A DNA stretch of 64,000 bases from Acinetobacter sp. YWS30-1. GTDB taxonomy: Bacteria; Pseudomonadota; Gammaproteobacteria; Pseudomonadales; Moraxellaceae. Below the pieces are notes generated by a model, which was given only the letters and a program-made list of their open reading frames with translations, made no database searches and was not told the origin of the DNA. Of the stretch, positions 1 to 9,980 are shown one piece after another. Numbering within the stretch: the stretch's first letter is position 1; every line of letters begins with the position of its first letter. The translations under genes and the position numbers were made by a program. The DNA lies in contig NZ_CP114606.1 of NCBI RefSeq assembly GCF_033558715.1, forward strand, positions 496,001 to 560,000, in the 5' to 3' direction.

Positions 1-1
1 T

Positions 2-778
2 GAACGTGCGGCGTATCGTGCGGCACTGGTAGAGTTCCTGCAAGCGCATAAAGCGGATCTGGATGAAGATTCTCAGCGCCGTCTGACGACTAATCCACTG
101 CGTATTTTGGATTCGAAAGATGCCAAAACTCAAAGTATCCTAGAAAATGCGCCAAAACTTCATGACTTTATGGGTGAAGAAACACTGGCACACTTTAACC
201 AGTTGCAACAGTATTTATCAGATGCCGGTATCAGCTTTGTCATCAATCAAAAACTGGTACGTGGTCTGGACTACTACAACAAAACCGTATTTGAATGGAC
301 AACGACTCATTTAGGTTCACAAGGTACTGTGTGTGCCGGTGGTCGTTATGATGGCTTGGTCGGTCAATTGAAAGGCAAAGCGGATCAATCTGTGCCTGCA
401 GTTGGTTTCGCGATGGGGATGGAGCGATTATTGCTTCTGCTGGAACAGGTGGAAGACAATACACCAGTACGTGATTGCGAAGTATTCCTGGTTGCCGATC
501 CTGCTTCTCAGGGTAAAGCACTGGTATTGGCCGAACAGATTCGTGATCAATTGGAAGCTGCAGGCAGTAATATTCGTCTGAAAGTCGGCTCTCAAGGTTC
601 AATGAAATCGCAAATGAAAAAAGCCGATCAGGCCGGTGCTTTATATGCAGCCATTATCGGTGAGCGTGAACTTGAAGCACAAAGCTTTACGGTGAAAGAG
701 CTGGCGACTGCAGAGCAATCTACTGTGCCATTTGCTGACTTTGTCGCATTTTTCAGTACTAAAATTTCTTCAAAATAA
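2..778 (+). CDS. hisS: Histidyl-tRNA synthetase, C-terminal part (5' truncated by window edge)
   Basis: Histidyl-tRNA synthetase charges tRNA-His with histidine in the cytoplasm. The reading frame is open from base 2, so only about the last 258 residues are present. The visible part carries the HisRS-specific [13 protein letters not shown] stretch and the class II motif 3 region [12 protein letters not shown], followed by an anticodon-binding domain (EVFLVADP onward). The gene is followed after 30 bp by the yfgM-like gene, then bamB and der, the same order as in Escherichia coli and other gammaproteobacteria. Identification is secure; the missing 5' part lies outside the window. Confidence 0.96.
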   Translation, partial: ERAAYRAALVEFLQAHKADLDEDSQRRLTTNPLRILDSKDAKTQSILENAPKLHDFMGEETLAHFNQLQQYLSDAGISFVINQKLVRGLDYYNKTVFEWTTTHLGSQGTVCAGGRYDGLVGQLKGKADQSVPAVGFAMGMERLLLLLEQVEDNTPVRDCEVFLVADPASQGKALVLAEQIRDQLEAAGSNIRLKVGSQGSMKSQMKKADQAGALYAAIIGERELEAQSFTVKELATAEQSTVPFADFVAFFSTKISSK

Positions 779-808
779 TCGATAAAACATTAGGAAAAAG
801 GTAATCGC

Positions 809-1507
809 ATGAGCGCAATGACTGATGATGAACAACTTGAAAGTTTAAAATCCTTCACGAAGAAGTATGGTTCTTCGATCATTATCGGGATTCTGGTTGC
901 GCTGATTGCCTTTTTCGGATGGGAATATTGGCAGAAGAAAAACCTGGCAGAATCGCAAATGCAGACCGCCAAGGTTCAGCAACTGATGGATGAAGCGCAG
1001 GCCACTGACGGTGATGATTTTGCCAAGCTGTCTGAAACTGCAGACAAGATTGTCAAAGAAGCGCCAGATTCAGCTCAAGCGATTCAAACCCAGTTGGTCA
1101 TGGCGAAACTGGCTTATGACAAGCAGGATTACGCTGCTGCTGAGAAAGCATTACAAAAAGTTGAAAACTCTAAAGTTGATGATAAAGGCCTGGTTCAGGT
1201 CGTTAAATTGCGTCTGGCTTATGCACAATTAGCACAGAAAAAATATGATGCAGCCCTGAAAACTTTGGATGCAGTGACTGAACCTGCATTTAAAGCAACC
1301 GCCGATGAAGCACGTGGCGATATCTATGTTGCCAAAAATGATATTGAAAATGCCAAAAAAGTATATCAAAGTGCATGGGATGCTTTGATTGAACGTAAAG
1401 AAGAACGTCAAATTTTACAAATTAAGCTCGAAAGCGTAGGCGTGTTGGTCGATGACCCGGAAATCGAACGCCCAATTATAGAAACACAAGTGGAAGAAGC
1501 TGAATGA
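809..1507 (+). CDS. yfgM: YfgM-like tetratricopeptide membrane protein
   Basis: A 232-residue protein with a short cytoplasmic N-terminus (MSAMTDDEQLESLKSF), one transmembrane segment at about residues 23-42 and a long helical TPR-like region facing the periplasm. In E. coli YfgM is an ancillary factor of the SecYEG translocon that works with PpiD. The match rests on topology, length and the conserved position between hisS and bamB. The ATG at 809 follows a purine-rich stretch (AGGAAAAAGG). The stop overlaps the bamB start as ATGA, implying translational coupling. Confidence 0.85.
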   Translation: MSAMTDDEQLESLKSFTKKYGSSIIIGILVALIAFFGWEYWQKKNLAESQMQTAKVQQLMDEAQATDGDDFAKLSETADKIVKEAPDSAQAIQTQLVMAKLAYDKQDYAAAEKALQKVENSKVDDKGLVQVVKLRLAYAQLAQKKYDAALKTLDAVTEPAFKATADEARGDIYVAKNDIENAKKVYQSAWDALIERKEERQILQIKLESVGVLVDDPEIERPIIETQVEEAE

Positions 1508-2652
1508 ACAGAACATATAAAATCACCTGTGCTTTAACTGTTTTAACTCTTGCACTCGCTGGCTGTGCGGGTAAGACCAATAAAGTACCAGAAGTAAAAC
1601 CGAATCCACTTCCAAAAATCAGTCAGACTAAAACACTTGTTCCTGTATTTTCGACCAGTGTTTCTTCAACAGAGAAGGCTGATCCGCTACGTTTACGTCT
1701 GGATGCGGATAACGGAGTCGTATTTGCGATCGACCCTAAGGGTGAAGTCACTGCTTTTAGTGGCAAGCAGCGCCTGTGGCAGAAAAAAGTCAGCAAAGAT
1801 ACTTTAAGCTCTGGCGTTGAAGCCGCTGATGGGATCGTGGTGGTTGGCAGTAACAAAGGCCAATTGATTGCACTGGATCAGCAGACTGGCGAACAACGCT
1901 GGACTGCACAATTGACTGGTGCCATCTTGGCGCCTTCACTGATTCATGCAGGTCGCGTAATTACTGTTACCAATGACGGTACTGTATATGCCCACGAAGT
2001 AGCTTCAGGCGCTCAGGTCTGGACCTATGATTTACCGAATGTCCAGTTTAGCCTGCGTGGCATGGCGGCTCCGGTGCCTTTAGATGTGCGTAATGTATTG
2101 ATTGCGACTTCAAATGCTTATATTTATGCAATCGATGCCCTAAGTGGTGTGCCTAAATTACAGCGCCGTGTTGCGATCTCGGATGGCCGTTCGGACATTC
2201 AGCGTTTGATTGATATTGACGGTGATCCTGTCGTAGCAGGTCAGTTTATTGTGACCACCAGCTATCAAGGTCAGGTGACTGTATTTGATCTGGCTTCACA
2301 ACAGGTGATCTGGAGTGAAGATGCCAGCAGTATCCAGCGGCCGGAAGTGGTGGGCAATGGCGTCTTCGTTGCCCAAACTGATGGTAAAATCAGCGCGTAT
2401 GAAATTACTACTGGCCAGCCTTTATGGGAAAATGATCAGTTGTTGAATCGTCAGCTGAGCAATCCGGTAATGCTGGGAACTGAGCTTGTCGTAGGTGATC
2501 TAGACGGAGTATTGCACCTGCTGGATCCATCAACAGGGCAGATTATTGGCCGTGCTAAAACTTCTGGTGAAGTGCGTCATTTACGTGTAATTGACAACCA
2601 GCTCTATGTTTCGACTCGCAAGGGTGCATTAAGCATCTGGCAGAATCGTTAA
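1504..2652 (+). CDS. bamB: Outer membrane protein assembly factor BamB (lipoprotein)
   Basis: BamB is the beta-propeller lipoprotein of the BAM complex, which inserts beta-barrel proteins into the outer membrane. The 382-residue product has a lipoprotein signal ending in the lipobox LAGC (Cys at about residue 21). Repeated PQQ-like blades follow, seen as recurring D-x-x-TG-x-x-x-W patterns such as LDQQTGEQRWTAQL and YEITTGQPLWEND. Length is near the E. coli protein (392). It overlaps the preceding yfgM gene by 4 bp and is followed by a strong terminator before der. Confidence 0.95.
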   Translation: MNRTYKITCALTVLTLALAGCAGKTNKVPEVKPNPLPKISQTKTLVPVFSTSVSSTEKADPLRLRLDADNGVVFAIDPKGEVTAFSGKQRLWQKKVSKDTLSSGVEAADGIVVVGSNKGQLIALDQQTGEQRWTAQLTGAILAPSLIHAGRVITVTNDGTVYAHEVASGAQVWTYDLPNVQFSLRGMAAPVPLDVRNVLIATSNAYIYAIDALSGVPKLQRRVAISDGRSDIQRLIDIDGDPVVAGQFIVTTSYQGQVTVFDLASQQVIWSEDASSIQRPEVVGNGVFVAQTDGKISAYEITTGQPLWENDQLLNRQLSNPVMLGTELVVGDLDGVLHLLDPSTGQIIGRAKTSGEVRHLRVIDNQLYVSTRKGALSIWQNR

Positions 2653-2660
2653 TTTTTGTT

Positions 2661-2732
2661 TGGCTTATGCTAAAATAAGCCAACCGTATTTTTTACGCGG
2701 GGTGATTGAATGTTCAATGCCCCGTGTTTTTA
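2661..2732 (+). terminator. Hairpin plus intrinsic terminator after bamB
   Basis: Two stem-loops follow bamB. The first pairs TGGCTTA (2661-2667) with TAAGCCA (2676-2682). The second pairs ACGCGGGG (2695-2702) with CCCCGTGT (2720-2727), with an inner TTGAA/TTCAA stem, and runs into a T tract. The second has the form of a rho-independent terminator separating bamB from der. Confidence 0.8.
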
Positions 2733-2828
2733 TTTATTTTAGGCTTTAATCCTATTCCCTTTTTCTTCCAAAACTTTCTGATGTTCAGGCCATTTTTAGA
2801 CAGCCTGATATTGAATAAAGGTTAATCT

Positions 2829-4241
2829 ATGAAACCCGTAATTGCGCTCATTGGTCGTCCGAACGTCGGAAAATCAACTCTGTTTAACCAGATAACCAAG
2901 AGCCGTGACGCATTGGTAGCAGACTTTGCAGGTCTGACACGCGACCGTAAATATGGTGATGCGATCTATCAAAACAAATCTTTCATTGTCGTGGATACTG
3001 GTGGTATCGGTGAAAATGAAGGCGGTATTGACTCCTACATGGCTGAGCAGTCTAAAACTGCGATCCATGAAGCCGACATGATCATTTTTGTGGTCGATGC
3101 ACGTGCCGGACTACTGGCATCTGATGAACAGATCGCTCGTGAACTGCGTACTTTGGGCAAGAAAGTTTTCCTTGTAGCTAACAAAGTTGATGGCGTACAT
3201 GCTGAAGCTGCTCTGGTCGAGTTTTATAAACTCGGTATGGGCGAGCCTATGCAAGTGGCTGCTAGCCACGGCCGTGGCGTACAGCAAATGCTGGAAGAAG
3301 TACTTGAAGATGTGCCTGAAGATGAAAGCCCAGAAGAACATGACAAGAATACTGGCCTGCGTCTTGCAATTATTGGTCGTCCAAACGTAGGTAAATCAAC
3401 ACTGGTAAACCGTCTATTGGGTGAAGAGCGTGTTGTGGCGTTTGACCAGCCAGGTACAACGCGTGACTCGATCTATATTCCTTTTGAGCGTGATGGTCGT
3501 CAATACACCCTGATTGATACCGCTGGGGTACGCCGTAAAGGTAAGGTTGATGAAATGATTGAGAAATTCTCAATTGTGAAAACTTTACAGGCGATGAAAG
3601 ATGCACATGTAGTTGTGATCGTGGTAGATGCCCGTGAAGGGATTGTAGAGCAGGACTTACACCTGATCGGTTATGCACTGGAAGCTGGCCGTGCCATGGT
3701 GATTGCGATCAATAAATGGGACAACATGTCCGAATATGATCGTAAACAATGTAAGCTCGATGTAGAGCGTCGTTTTGACTTTATTCCTTGGGCGAAAATC
3801 CACCTGATTTCTGCGCTACATGGTACAGGTGTCGGTGAGATGTATCCATCGATTCACCGTGCTTATGATTCTTCACATCTGAAAGTATCACCAGCGAAGC
3901 TGACTCAGATCCTGAATGATGCCACTGAAGCGCACCAACCGCCTACTGTACAAGGTCGTCGTATTAAGATGCGTTATGCGCATATGGGCGGACAGAATCC
4001 ACCTACTATCGTGGTTCATGGTAATAAGGTAGATAAGACACCTGCAGATTATCGCCGTTACTTGGAAAATGTATTCCGTAAAGTGTACAAGCTTGAAGGT
4101 ACACCAGTAAAAATTGAATTTAAAACCTCAGAAAACCCATTTGAAGGTCGCAAGTCACAGCTGGATGAACGTACTGCTGCGCGTCGCCGTCGTTATGTAC
4201 AGAAATTTAAGAAAGCCGAGAAAAAATTTAAACGTGGTTAA
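2829..4241 (+). CDS. der: Ribosome biogenesis GTPase Der (EngA)
   Basis: Der is an essential tandem-GTPase that binds the 50S subunit during assembly. The 470-residue protein shows two complete G domains, each with GRPNVGKST as P-loop (about residues 8 and 182), a DTGG or DTAG switch II, and NKVD or NKWD as G4. A basic C-terminal KH-like domain ends in a Lys/Arg-rich tail. The length is typical. Start ATG is preceded by AAAGG. It has its own upstream region of about 100 bp after the bamB terminator and ends at a shared bidirectional terminator. Confidence 0.97.
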   Translation: MKPVIALIGRPNVGKSTLFNQITKSRDALVADFAGLTRDRKYGDAIYQNKSFIVVDTGGIGENEGGIDSYMAEQSKTAIHEADMIIFVVDARAGLLASDEQIARELRTLGKKVFLVANKVDGVHAEAALVEFYKLGMGEPMQVAASHGRGVQQMLEEVLEDVPEDESPEEHDKNTGLRLAIIGRPNVGKSTLVNRLLGEERVVAFDQPGTTRDSIYIPFERDGRQYTLIDTAGVRRKGKVDEMIEKFSIVKTLQAMKDAHVVVIVVDAREGIVEQDLHLIGYALEAGRAMVIAINKWDNMSEYDRKQCKLDVERRFDFIPWAKIHLISALHGTGVGEMYPSIHRAYDSSHLKVSPAKLTQILNDATEAHQPPTVQGRRIKMRYAHMGGQNPPTIVVHGNKVDKTPADYRRYLENVFRKVYKLEGTPVKIEFKTSENPFEGRKSQLDERTAARRRRYVQKFKKAEKKFKRG

Positions 4242-4256
4242 TTGTCATATTTAAAT

Positions 4257-4288
4257 AAAAAAGCCTGCAAAAGCAGGCTTTTTTATTT
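4257..4288. terminator. Bidirectional terminator between der and the 4298 gene
   Basis: AAAAAAGCCTGC pairs with GCAGGCTTTTTT around an AAAA loop. It has A and T tracts on both sides, so it can serve der on the + strand and the convergent secreted-protein gene on the - strand. Confidence 0.88.
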
Positions 4289-4297
4289 ATTCATATT

Positions 4298-4867
4298 TTA
4301 GATTGAGCATTTTTTTGCTTTTTGATAAATACGGATATTTTCAAGATTAGCTAAAGCTACGTCAGCATCGGCTTGAGAAGCAGCAATATTATTTTGATTG
4401 TTATTGCCAGTAAAAGCATTGGTAATTTCAGTTGCGCGCGCAACTGTTTGTGATTGACCTGCAAAAGCAGATAATGCACCACTTGCAATACCTGCCAATT
4501 TAGAAACAGGATTATTGGCTTGAGCATTCGCCTGGTTAAGTGCATTTTGACTTGCTTCTAAGGTACGTTCAAAACTGCGCGCTTCTACTGCCAAATCTGT
4601 ACAATCTAAACCTTTTAAGTATGTTGTTGAGTAGACACCGTTATTTTGATTTGAAGCATTATTATAATTAGAAGCATAGGCACGGTCTGCACGTGCAACA
4701 GCAGCATTCGCCTGTGCACGGCTGCGCTCCATATTTGCTTCAGCCTGATCCATGATGGCGCCGTTTCTAGCTCCCATAACTGCAGTAGCAGCTTCTAGCC
4801 AGGAGCCAGCTTGTGTTGAAAATGATAGTGCAGCAATTGTCGTACTGAATATGATTCGCTTAAACAT
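4298..4867 (-). CDS. Secreted Ala/Asn-rich protein of unknown function
   Basis: The 189-residue product begins with a clear Sec signal peptide (MFKRIIFSTTIAALSFSTQA, likely cleaved after STQA). The mature part is very rich in Ala, Asn and Gln and looks mainly helical. It has only two cysteines, in LDCTDL near residue 89 and in the C-terminal KKCSI, which could form a disulfide. No family is recognised. The gene has a convergent neighbour (der) and a 235-bp AT-rich upstream region. Expression as a periplasmic or surface protein is inferred from the signal peptide alone. Confidence 0.7.
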   Translation of the reverse strand: MFKRIIFSTTIAALSFSTQAGSWLEAATAVMGARNGAIMDQAEANMERSRAQANAAVARADRAYASNYNNASNQNNGVYSTTYLKGLDCTDLAVEARSFERTLEASQNALNQANAQANNPVSKLAGIASGALSAFAGQSQTVARATEITNAFTGNNNQNNIAASQADADVALANLENIRIYQKAKKCSI

Positions 4868-5102
4868 ATGACCCTCTGTTTTTCTATGTATAAAATTGTA
4901 GCTGGATTGTAACTATTTTTTATTCGATTAAAAATAGCTTGAAAGCTCAATTATTTATTTTGATTTACAGTATATTTTATTGTTTTAATTAAGTTTTATT
5001 AAAATATATTTTAAGATATTACCTATAGTTTGTCAGAGAGGCAATCAGGTTGATTTATACTGAAGGCCTTAAAAGTAACATTTTTTATAAGGGCGACTAT
5101 TT

Positions 5103-5750
5103 TTGAAGTCTATTATTCATATTGATTGGATCGCGCTGGCACCACGACTTAGACATTTACAAGACTTAGATCGGAAAACCTATATTCAGCAGCGTAAACA
5201 ATTAATTTATAACTATCGTAATCAGTTGCTAGCTGCACATTTAGGTTGTGTTATTGACCAGCAGGACTTTACTACAACCGAATACGGCAAACCCTATCTT
5301 TCAGCCCATCCAGACTATGGCTTTAATCATACGCATAGCCAAAACTTTTATGGATTAGCAACAAGCAAACATATTCAGAATTTGGGGATCGATATCGAAG
5401 AACTTAATCGAAATGTACGTTTTGAAGCCCTAGCCCAACACGCTTTTCATCCTGAAGAGCTGAAACAGTGGCAGGCATTAGATTACGATCCTGAATACTG
5501 GTTTAAAGTCTGGACCACCAAAGAGGCGGTCCTAAAAGCCTCAGGACTCGGAATCCGGATAAACCTCAATGAGCTGAATACCCAAATCCATCCACATCAG
5601 GATGGTGGACGTTGTGAACATCCAGAAATTGGAATTTATGCCTATCAAAATTATATTTTAGCGGGTTGCATGCTCACTGTGGCCTGGCAAAGCGAGCATT
5701 CCTGTAAAGGCCTAAGATTTCCAACGATTCAGATTCATCAAGCTGTTTAA
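5103..5750 (+). CDS. 4'-phosphopantetheinyl transferase (Sfp/AcpT superfamily)
   Basis: This family moves the phosphopantetheine arm from CoA onto a carrier-protein serine. The 215-residue protein has the two hallmark motifs: GIDIEE at about 95-100, where D97 and E99 would bind Mg2+, and WTTKEAVLKASG at about 137-148 with the catalytic K/E. Size fits the Sfp/EntD type rather than the short AcpS type. The start is a TTG with AAGGG nine bases upstream. The natural substrate cannot be told; no NRPS or PKS genes lie in the window. Confidence 0.87.
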   Translation: MKSIIHIDWIALAPRLRHLQDLDRKTYIQQRKQLIYNYRNQLLAAHLGCVIDQQDFTTTEYGKPYLSAHPDYGFNHTHSQNFYGLATSKHIQNLGIDIEELNRNVRFEALAQHAFHPEELKQWQALDYDPEYWFKVWTTKEAVLKASGLGIRINLNELNTQIHPHQDGGRCEHPEIGIYAYQNYILAGCMLTVAWQSEHSCKGLRFPTIQIHQAV

Positions 5751-5775
5751 AAGTAGAGTAAGCCCAAAATATTTC

Positions 5776-6546
5776 TTATTGTTTGGCAATCATTAAATTA
5801 CTCAGCCGGTTAACGAACTGTGGACTCATTCGAGATAAGTGAAATAAAAACTTACTCTTGAATCCGACTGGATGATGGGTCACTTGCCAAATTGAATCTT
5901 TTAGCTGTGCCAGTTTGAAAATATCCTGCGCTACATCCTCAGCTTTTAGATGCACGCCCATTTTTTTGATATTTTCGGCCTGCATATCTTCCACCATTGC
6001 AGTGCTAACAAAAAGCGGCATCACATCAAATACCCGAATGCCATATTTTTGCCATTCGATATCTAGTCCTTCAGTCAAACCACGAACCGCAAATTTGCTG
6101 GTTGCATAGGAAGCCAGATCCGCTTGGCCATAAATCGCCGATGCTGAAGACAGGTTAATGACCCGGGCAAAGGAAGCCTGCTTTAAGTAGGGTAAAGCAG
6201 CATGACAGCCATTCAGGACGCCTTTAATATTCACGTCAAGGGTGCGATGGTGATTAGTAATATTCGTTTCTTCAAAAGGACCAGAATATAAAATCCCGGC
6301 ATTATTTACCAGAATATTGATTTCACCTGACCAGGATGCGAATTCAGATAGAGTAGTTTCCCATGATGCATAATCGGTTACATCCAGAAAGCCAGCTTTG
6401 GCATGTTCACCGAGTTGCTGGGCCAATTGTTCTGCCTGTTCAAGATTAATATCATAAATTCCGACTTTATAACCTTGCTGGTAAAATAGCCTGGCTGTCG
6501 CGGCACCAATTCCTTGTGCTGCACCACTAATCAATATACTGTGCAT
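5776..6546 (-). CDS. Short-chain dehydrogenase/reductase (SDR) family oxidoreductase
   Basis: A classical SDR of 256 residues. It has the cofactor motif GAAQGIGAA near the N-terminus, the structural NNAG motif and the catalytic SSAS...YATSK signature. The ATG at 6546 is chosen because AAGGAG lies just upstream; an in-frame extension of 14 residues to 6588 has no such site and carries no conserved sequence. The DIN after beta-2 suggests an acidic residue that commonly favours NAD. The substrate is unknown. It stands alone, convergent with the phosphopantetheinyl transferase gene and divergent from mazG. Confidence 0.88.
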   Translation of the reverse strand: MHSILISGAAQGIGAATARLFYQQGYKVGIYDINLEQAEQLAQQLGEHAKAGFLDVTDYASWETTLSEFASWSGEINILVNNAGILYSGPFEETNITNHHRTLDVNIKGVLNGCHAALPYLKQASFARVINLSSASAIYGQADLASYATSKFAVRGLTEGLDIEWQKYGIRVFDVMPLFVSTAMVEDMQAENIKKMGVHLKAEDVAQDIFKLAQLKDSIWQVTHHPVGFKSKFLFHLSRMSPQFVNRLSNLMIAKQ

Positions 6547-6635
6547 GTGCTTGATCTCCTTATTGTCTTTTTTTCTTGAGCATAGCAAGAAACAGGCAAA
6601 ATAATGCGGCTATTTGGTAAAGAAGAGGTTTTACG

Positions 6636-7448
6636 GTGGAACAATTACTCCAAGTCATGCGTGAGTTACGTGAAAAATGTCCATGGGATCAGCAACAGAC
6701 TCCCGAATCTTTAACCAAATATGCGATTGAGGAAGCCTATGAAGTTGAAGCAGCAGTGCGCTCTGGCCAAGCTGATGAGGTGCGGGATGAACTGGGTGAT
6801 TTGCTGTTACAGGTCGTATTTCAGTCACAAATGTATAGCGAGCAGGGCGCTTTTGATTTTCATGATGTAGTTCAGGCGATTACGGATAAGCTGATTCGTC
6901 GTCATCCGCATGTATTTCAGGCTGAACAGTTTGCACAGCTGAGTCCTGAAGATGTCTCGGTACTCTGGAAAGAAATCAAGCAGAAAGAAAAACAGGGTAA
7001 GCCACGTTCACGTTTGGATGAGATCAAGCATGCACCTGCACTGCAACAGGCGGATGAGATCCAGAAAAATGTCGCCAAAATCGGCTTTGACTTTCCAGAT
7101 GTCGCGGGTGCCTATGGCAAGCTGAAAGAAGAACTGGCTGAACTCAAAGAAGCCGTTGCTGGACAAAATTCCGATGAAATACTCGAAGAATTTGGAGACT
7201 GCTTATTTTCACTGGTGAATGTTGGTCGTAAACTTGGTGTCTCAAGCGAGATGGCATTATTGGGCACGATCCATAAATTCCGGACTCGCTTTGCCCTGAT
7301 GGAAGATCGGGCAGAACAACAGCACCTCAATCTGGAAAGCCTGTCATTGGCTGAATTGGATCAGCTCTGGGAACAGGCCAAATTAGAATTAAAACAAAGA
7401 GCCGCTCATGAAAAAAGTACAACATCGCATAGGTCCAGCATGGATTAA
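6636..7448 (+). CDS. mazG: Nucleoside triphosphate pyrophosphohydrolase MazG
   Basis: MazG hydrolyses (d)NTPs to NMP and pyrophosphate and helps limit non-canonical nucleotides and ppGpp. The 270-residue protein has two MazG domains. The first carries [12 protein letters not shown] and the metal-binding helices EEAYEVEAA and [13 protein letters not shown]; the second repeats [10 protein letters not shown] and [12 protein letters not shown]. Start is GTG at 6636 with AAGAGG upstream. Its last 41 bp overlap the ComEA-like gene in another frame. Confidence 0.95.
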   Translation: MEQLLQVMRELREKCPWDQQQTPESLTKYAIEEAYEVEAAVRSGQADEVRDELGDLLLQVVFQSQMYSEQGAFDFHDVVQAITDKLIRRHPHVFQAEQFAQLSPEDVSVLWKEIKQKEKQGKPRSRLDEIKHAPALQQADEIQKNVAKIGFDFPDVAGAYGKLKEELAELKEAVAGQNSDEILEEFGDCLFSLVNVGRKLGVSSEMALLGTIHKFRTRFALMEDRAEQQHLNLESLSLAELDQLWEQAKLELKQRAAHEKSTTSHRSSMD

Positions 7449-7836
7449 TACTGTCCTGCTAGGTATTTGGCTGGCCTATACTTCAATTGGAACAGTACAC
7501 GCAACTGCAACCGATTATGCAGAATGGAAAGTACGTCAGCAGCAACATGATGCACGCCTGAAGAAGAAAATCGCTGCTGCTATCCCCGTATCTGAAAACA
7601 ATCATTATCTGGCTAAACCTGCATTATCCGCCTCTTCAGCTGCTGATAAAATCAGTCTGAACCAGGCCAGTATTGAACAGTTACAGCAGTTAAATGGCAT
7701 CGGGCAGAAGAAAGCGGAAGCGATCATTGAATACCGGCAGAAAAACGGTAAATTTAAAACAATTGAAGATATTCAACAGGTCAAAGGAATCGGACCGGCC
7801 TTATTTGCCAAAAACAAGGATAAGCTGGCTTTGTAA
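7408..7836 (+). CDS. ComEA-family helix-hairpin-helix protein
   Basis: The 142-residue protein has an N-terminal hydrophobic segment at about residues 14-33 (likely a signal peptide or anchor). A polar linker follows, then a C-terminal double helix-hairpin-helix domain: [18 protein letters not shown] and then [12 protein letters not shown]. This is the ComEA DNA-binding fold, which binds incoming DNA in the periplasm during natural transformation. Acinetobacter are known for competence, so such a role is plausible but not proven. The ATG lies within the end of mazG (41-bp overlap), so expression is probably linked to mazG. Confidence 0.82.
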   Translation: MKKVQHRIGPAWINTVLLGIWLAYTSIGTVHATATDYAEWKVRQQQHDARLKKKIAAAIPVSENNHYLAKPALSASSAADKISLNQASIEQLQQLNGIGQKKAEAIIEYRQKNGKFKTIEDIQQVKGIGPALFAKNKDKLAL

Positions 7837-7972
7837 CCCTGCTGAATTTATTGTAAATAAGCCATCCATCTGAACCATGAGAATGACATAATCAAATTGC
7901 CCTTTAGCGGTGTAAGCGATATGATTAGCGTCATCTTAGAATTTTACGTTCAGACGTAGGAGACAGCGTCTT

Positions 7973-9448
7973 TTGCAAACTTTGCGCGCGTCAAAATGTG
8001 GTTTATCAACCGCTCAATTACCTTCTTATATTCTCGATGTGATTGATGCCTTAACCAAGGCAGGCTATGAAGCTTATATCGTAGGTGGTGGTGTCCGGGA
8101 TCTGATGCTGGGTTTAAATCCCAAAGATTTCGATGCAGTGACCAATGCTACACCAGCTCAGGTTAAAGAAGTGTTCGGACGGCGTTGTCGGATTATCGGA
8201 CGACGTTTCGAGCTGGCGCATGTCTATTCGGGCCGTGAACTGGTTGAAGTGGCAACTTTCCGTGCGCCTCCTAAAAAAGCGGTGACCTCTGCAGCAGGGA
8301 TGATCCTGCGCGATAATAACTGGGGCACCATTGAGCAGGATTTTGCTCGTCGAGATTTTTCGATCAATGCCATGTATTACCAGCCACGCAAAGGTATCGT
8401 GCTGGATTTTTGCAATGCAGTAGATGATATTAAACACAAAACGCTGCGTTTACTGGGTGATCCGACTCTAAGATTTGAGGAAGATCCGGTCCGGATGCTG
8501 CGAACTTTACGTTTTGCAGCCAAACTCAATTTCAGTATTGATAAAGCCATTCTGGATATTTTCACTCCAGAAATGACCCAGCTTCTACGTGATGTGTCTC
8601 CACACCGTCTCTATGATGAATCGCAAAAGCTATTCACTATGGGACATCTGAATCGTGTGATGCCAATGCTGATCGATTTTGGCATCTGGCGTCAGCTGTT
8701 TGCCGATATCAAGCCAAACATTACTGCATTTATTGAACTGGCAGCGAAAAATACCGATCAGCGTATTTCGATTGGCAAGACCATCAATCCGGCTTTCTTC
8801 TATGCGGTATTGTTGTGGCAACCGTTCCTGGAGCGCTGTGATTTTTATCTGTCTAAAGGGGTAGTGCCTGCGGAAGCACGTGCGCAAGCAGGACTGGATG
8901 TACTGAAACGTCAGGCTACCCGTACTGTGATTCCACGCTTTGCGGAAACTTTCATTCGTGAAGTCTGGGAAATGCAAACCCGCTTGCTCAATCCAAAACC
9001 GCAACAGATTGAAGCATTATCAGGTCATGCACGTTTCCGTGCCGGCTTTGACTTTTTGTTGCTGCGTGAAAAATCAGGCGATGAAACTGCACAAGGTATG
9101 GGAAGCTGGTGGGAAGCCTATCAGCAAATGGGTAGCGATGAAAAAGAGCGTGCCATTGCCCAATATAACCGTCAGCGTGCCAAGAGCCGTCGTAAGGCTT
9201 CTCAGGAAGAACACTTGGAACAGCGCCTGGCTGCACAAGATGTAGCAACCGAGATTGAACCTCTGGTGAATGAGCCGGAACCACGTAGCCGTCGTGCGCG
9301 TAAAGCCAAATTTGAGAATGAGCGTAGCAAACCGGTTTCTCATGTGGCGGCCAGTGCCGGCGGCGACATTGGTGCAGACCATCCAATTACCAAGCGTAAA
9401 CGGGTGCAGCGTGATTTAAGCCAGGTTATTTTTGGGCCTACACAATGA
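7973..9448 (+). CDS. pcnB: Poly(A) polymerase I
   Basis: PcnB adds 3' poly(A) tails that promote RNA decay. The 491-residue protein has the nucleotidyltransferase signature GGGVRDLMLGLNPKDFDAVT at about 38-57, with the catalytic Asp pair in DFD. The RNA-binding and head regions FARRDFSINAM and FEEDPVRMLRTLRF follow. The C-terminal tail (from about residue 395) is strongly basic, with RAKSRRKAS and RSRRARKAK, as expected for PAP I. Start is TTG with AGGAGA nine bases upstream. The stop overlaps the folK start. Confidence 0.93.
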   Translation: MQTLRASKCGLSTAQLPSYILDVIDALTKAGYEAYIVGGGVRDLMLGLNPKDFDAVTNATPAQVKEVFGRRCRIIGRRFELAHVYSGRELVEVATFRAPPKKAVTSAAGMILRDNNWGTIEQDFARRDFSINAMYYQPRKGIVLDFCNAVDDIKHKTLRLLGDPTLRFEEDPVRMLRTLRFAAKLNFSIDKAILDIFTPEMTQLLRDVSPHRLYDESQKLFTMGHLNRVMPMLIDFGIWRQLFADIKPNITAFIELAAKNTDQRISIGKTINPAFFYAVLLWQPFLERCDFYLSKGVVPAEARAQAGLDVLKRQATRTVIPRFAETFIREVWEMQTRLLNPKPQQIEALSGHARFRAGFDFLLLREKSGDETAQGMGSWWEAYQQMGSDEKERAIAQYNRQRAKSRRKASQEEHLEQRLAAQDVATEIEPLVNEPEPRSRRARKAKFENERSKPVSHVAASAGGDIGADHPITKRKRVQRDLSQVIFGPTQ

Positions 9449-9930
9449 CAGTGACCTATATCGGTTTAGGAAGTAACCTGGGCGATTCACGCCAGATTCT
9501 GGCTGAAGCCGTGCAAAAGCTAGCAAGTTTGGGGCAGGTAAAAACCTCACACTTGTACCAAAGCCCACCCATGGGGCCACAAGATCAGCCGAATTATTTT
9601 AATGCTGTCGTACAGTTAATTACGGATCTGGCACCGCTGGATCTGTTGGATCGTTTGCAAGCCTTCGAACAAGAGGCTGGGCGTGTACGTCTACGTCATT
9701 GGGGTGAACGTACCTTGGATCTGGATCTGCTCATTTACGGTGATGAACAGATTCAAAATGAACGGTTAACCGTACCGCATGTGGGCGTGCTGGAACGTGA
9801 TTTTGTATTGGTGCCATTACTGGATATTGATGCCAACTTGCAGCTGGATGGAAATACATTAAAAGACCTGGACATCGTCAAGCAATCAACCTTAACGGTT
9901 TTTGACCGCACGAATTGGGCAAATATTTAA
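9445..9930 (+). CDS. folK: 2-amino-4-hydroxy-6-hydroxymethyldihydropteridine pyrophosphokinase
   Basis: HPPK transfers pyrophosphate from ATP to 6-hydroxymethyl-7,8-dihydropterin in folate synthesis. The 161-residue protein has the N-terminal GLGSNLGD motif, LYQSPPMGPQDQPNYFNAVV, and the signature RWGERTLDLDLL in the form RHWGERTLDLDLLIYGD with the metal-binding DLD. Length is standard. ATG overlaps the pcnB TGA by 4 bp, and panB follows after 50 bp, so it sits in a pcnB-folK-panBC run. Confidence 0.95.
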   Translation: MTVTYIGLGSNLGDSRQILAEAVQKLASLGQVKTSHLYQSPPMGPQDQPNYFNAVVQLITDLAPLDLLDRLQAFEQEAGRVRLRHWGERTLDLDLLIYGDEQIQNERLTVPHVGVLERDFVLVPLLDIDANLQLDGNTLKDLDIVKQSTLTVFDRTNWANI

Positions 9931-9980
9931 TTTTTATATTGGCATGTTCGAGAGAACTTCAATAATAGAGGAACATCTTC

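Noticed and set aside
8988..9386. Two overlapping - strand frames inside pcnB
   Set aside because: They lie opposite the basic C-terminal tail of pcnB, have no RBS and no recognisable domain.
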